Part shown: positions 6,641-7,903 of the stretch, piece after piece
Layout: each line of letters begins with the position of its first letter
How positions within the stretch are numbered: the first letter of the stretch is position 1
Assembly (NCBI GenBank): GCA_002308875.1
Contig: DBWK01000023.1
Coordinates: 1 to 7,903 of the forward strand
Reading direction: 5' to 3'
DNA length: 7,903 nucleotides
DNA from: Treponema sp. UBA1240
GTDB taxonomy: Bacteria > Spirochaetota > Spirochaetia > Treponematales > Treponemataceae
Program-made: the position numbers and the translations under genes
Notes under the pieces: generated by a model
Database searches by the model: none
What the model saw: the letters and a program-made list of their open reading frames with translations, nothing else
Told to the model about the DNA's origin: nothing

Positions 6641-7903
6641 TTATTTTTTGTCCTTGGGAATTACAAGATTCAGAAGAATACCGACTAATGTTGCGAGTGC
6701 TACGCCGCCAAGTGAAAAGTTAAAGTTGTTGCCGATTTTGAACTGCAGAATTCCGCCGCCGATTCCTATTACCATAATGACTGAAGAAATTGTAAGATTT
6801 CTTTTGTCCTGATAATCAACGCCGCTTTCTACGATTGTGCGCAGACCGCTTGATGCGATAAGTCCGTAAAGGAGCATTGAAATACCGCCCATAACAGGAT
6901 TAGGAATAGTCTGAATAAGTGCGCCGAATTTCTGGAAGAAAGACAGGATAAGTGCAATAACTGCTGCTCCGCCGATAACCCAGACGCTGTATACTTTTGT
7001 AATAGCCATAACACCGATGTTTTCGCCGTATGTGGTGTTTGGCGGTCCGCCCCAAACTGCAGCCCATGCTGTTGCAAGACCGTCGCCGAGCAGTGTGCGG
7101 TGAAGTCCCGGATCTTTGTAAAAGTCCTTGCCTACAACTCTTGATGTTACAAGAGTGTCTCCGAGATGTTCGCAGATTGTTGCGAGCGAAACGATGACGA
7201 ATGTGAGGATTGCAACAAGATTGAATTTGGGAGCAAGCCAGAATGCTTTGCCTGTGGAGTCAATCTGAAGGAAAGGAAGTCCGAACCACTTTGCGTTTGC
7301 AACCGCAGAAAAGTCGATCAGTTTGTATGCGGGAAAGAAGCATCCCATGATGAGTGTAAACAGATAGCCGCCTACAAGTCCTATCAAAATGGCAATTGTG
7401 TTAAAGAAGCCTTTAAGAAAGATTGTTGCAATGATTGCTATTGCAAGTGTAACGATTGCTATTGACAAGTAAACGAGGGAGTATTCGCCGTTGTTGTACA
7501 TTGCCGAATTCATTGCTGTAGGAGCAAGGTTCAGTCCTATTACGATGATAACAGAACCGATTACAACAGGCGGAAGAGCCTTGTCCAGCCAGTCTTTGCC
7601 GGAAACCTTTATTATTCCCGCAACGATTGCGTAAAAAAGACCTGCGCAGATTGCGCCGCCCAAAGCGTAGGCTCTGCCGTAGGCTTCGGAAATTGTAATC
7701 AGGGCTGGAATAAAAGCGAATGATGAACCCAGGAACGCCGGAACTTTTGCGCCTGTACAAAGAATGTAAATCAATGTACCTGTTCCTGCCGTGAAAAGTG
7801 CTGTGGAAGGATTGAATCCTGTCAGCAGCGGAACTAAAACCGTAGCTCCAAACATGGCGAATACATGCTGAAAACTTAGCGGAATCCAACGCAGTAACGG
7901 AGG
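6641..7903 (-). CDS. uraA: Uracil/nucleobase permease, NCS2 (UraA/PyrP) family, N-terminus outside window
   Basis: This is an inner-membrane, probably proton-coupled, nucleobase transporter for salvage. The frame stays open to the right edge. The 16 residues before the ATG at 7855 read PPLLRWIPLSFQHVFA, which is conserved UraA sequence, so that ATG is internal and the true start is beyond the window. The visible 420 residues cover most of the ~14-helix fold. They include FAMFGATVLVP, GSSFAFIP (near visible residue 60), a TM8 segment with ICEHLGD (Glu245 and Asp249 of the visible part), and GGPPNTTYGENIGVMAITKVYS (Glu294), which match the substrate-binding region of E. coli UraA. The position of UraA His245 is Asp here, so uracil is the likely but not certain substrate. 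The protein ends in IPKDKK, shorter than the E. coli tail. No pyrimidine-synthesis gene adjoins it in view, and any upstream regulator such as a PyrR site would lie outside the window. Confidence 0.94.
   Translation of the reverse strand, partial: PPLLRWIPLSFQHVFAMFGATVLVPLLTGFNPSTALFTAGTGTLIYILCTGAKVPAFLGSSFAFIPALITISEAYGRAYALGGAICAGLFYAIVAGIIKVSGKDWLDKALPPVVIGSVIIVIGLNLAPTAMNSAMYNNGEYSLVYLSIAIVTLAIAIIATIFLKGFFNTIAILIGLVGGYLFTLIMGCFFPAYKLIDFSAVANAKWFGLPFLQIDSTGKAFWLAPKFNLVAILTFVIVSLATICEHLGDTLVTSRVVGKDFYKDPGLHRTLLGDGLATAWAAVWGGPPNTTYGENIGVMAITKVYSVWVIGGAAVIALILSFFQKFGALIQTIPNPVMGGISMLLYGLIASSGLRTIVESGVDYQDKRNLTISSVIMVIGIGGGILQFKIGNNFNFSLGGVALATLVGILLNLVIPKDKK

Noticed and set aside
7166..7465. 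A 99-residue, very cysteine-rich open frame on the + strand
   Set aside because: It lies wholly antisense to the conserved permease. Its cysteines arise because Ala GCA codons of the permease read as TGC on the other strand. No Shine-Dalgarno or independent context supports it.
7853..7855. ATG as the permease start
   Set aside because: The frame stays open upstream to the window edge and encodes conserved UraA-family sequence, so this Met is internal.
7413..7889. A 158-residue open frame on the - strand
   Set aside because: It is an out-of-frame reading of the permease gene, whose conserved membrane helices occupy the other frame on the same strand.

Overview
The window holds six protein-coding genes, two of them cut by its edges, with very short intergenic gaps. 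It reads as ordinary bacterial chromosome. I see no mobile element, CRISPR array, tRNA or rRNA. The moderate GC content, the E. coli-like NagB, and the transmembrane hybrid kinase with an Hpt domain and extra helical tail suggest an anaerobic, host-associated spirochaete of the Treponema type. That is an inference from protein character, not from a marker gene.

Layout, left to right. (1) The C-terminal two thirds or so of secA, the preprotein translocase ATPase, on the + strand (3-1589), ending in a complete zinc-binding SEC-C motif. (2) Convergent with it after a 38-base gap, a two-gene signalling operon on the - strand. Its first gene is a stand-alone response regulator (4931-4155) with a degenerate receiver-like half in front of an intact receiver. 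Its second gene is a membrane hybrid histidine kinase (4150-1628) with the order membrane sensor, HisKA, HATPase, receiver, Hpt, helical tail. A small hairpin covers their junction. (3) A divergent intergenic region of about 105 bases with promoter-like sequences. (4) A plsC-type acyltransferase on the + strand (5037-5747). (5) Convergent with it, nagB, glucosamine-6-phosphate deaminase, on the - strand (6573-5770); a hairpin-plus-U-tract terminator lies between the two. (6) Upstream of nagB on the same strand, a uracil/nucleobase permease of the NCS2 family (7903-6641), whose N-terminus lies beyond the right edge.

How they fit together: SecA serves protein export, the acyltransferase membrane phospholipid synthesis, NagB amino-sugar breakdown feeding glycolysis, and the permease nucleobase salvage. 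These are unrelated housekeeping roles. The kinase and regulator are the only pair that clearly work together, probably as a multi-step His-Asp-His-Asp phosphorelay. Their regulator has no DNA-binding output, so the final effector is not visible here.

I do not see a wholly new system. The points most worth a second look are the terminator sitting 12 bases ahead of the nagB start, the pseudo-receiver in the regulator, the helical tail of the kinase, the RR-kinase junction hairpin with no Shine-Dalgarno sequence, and single-residue departures from the E. coli enzymes at functional sites in NagB and the permease.
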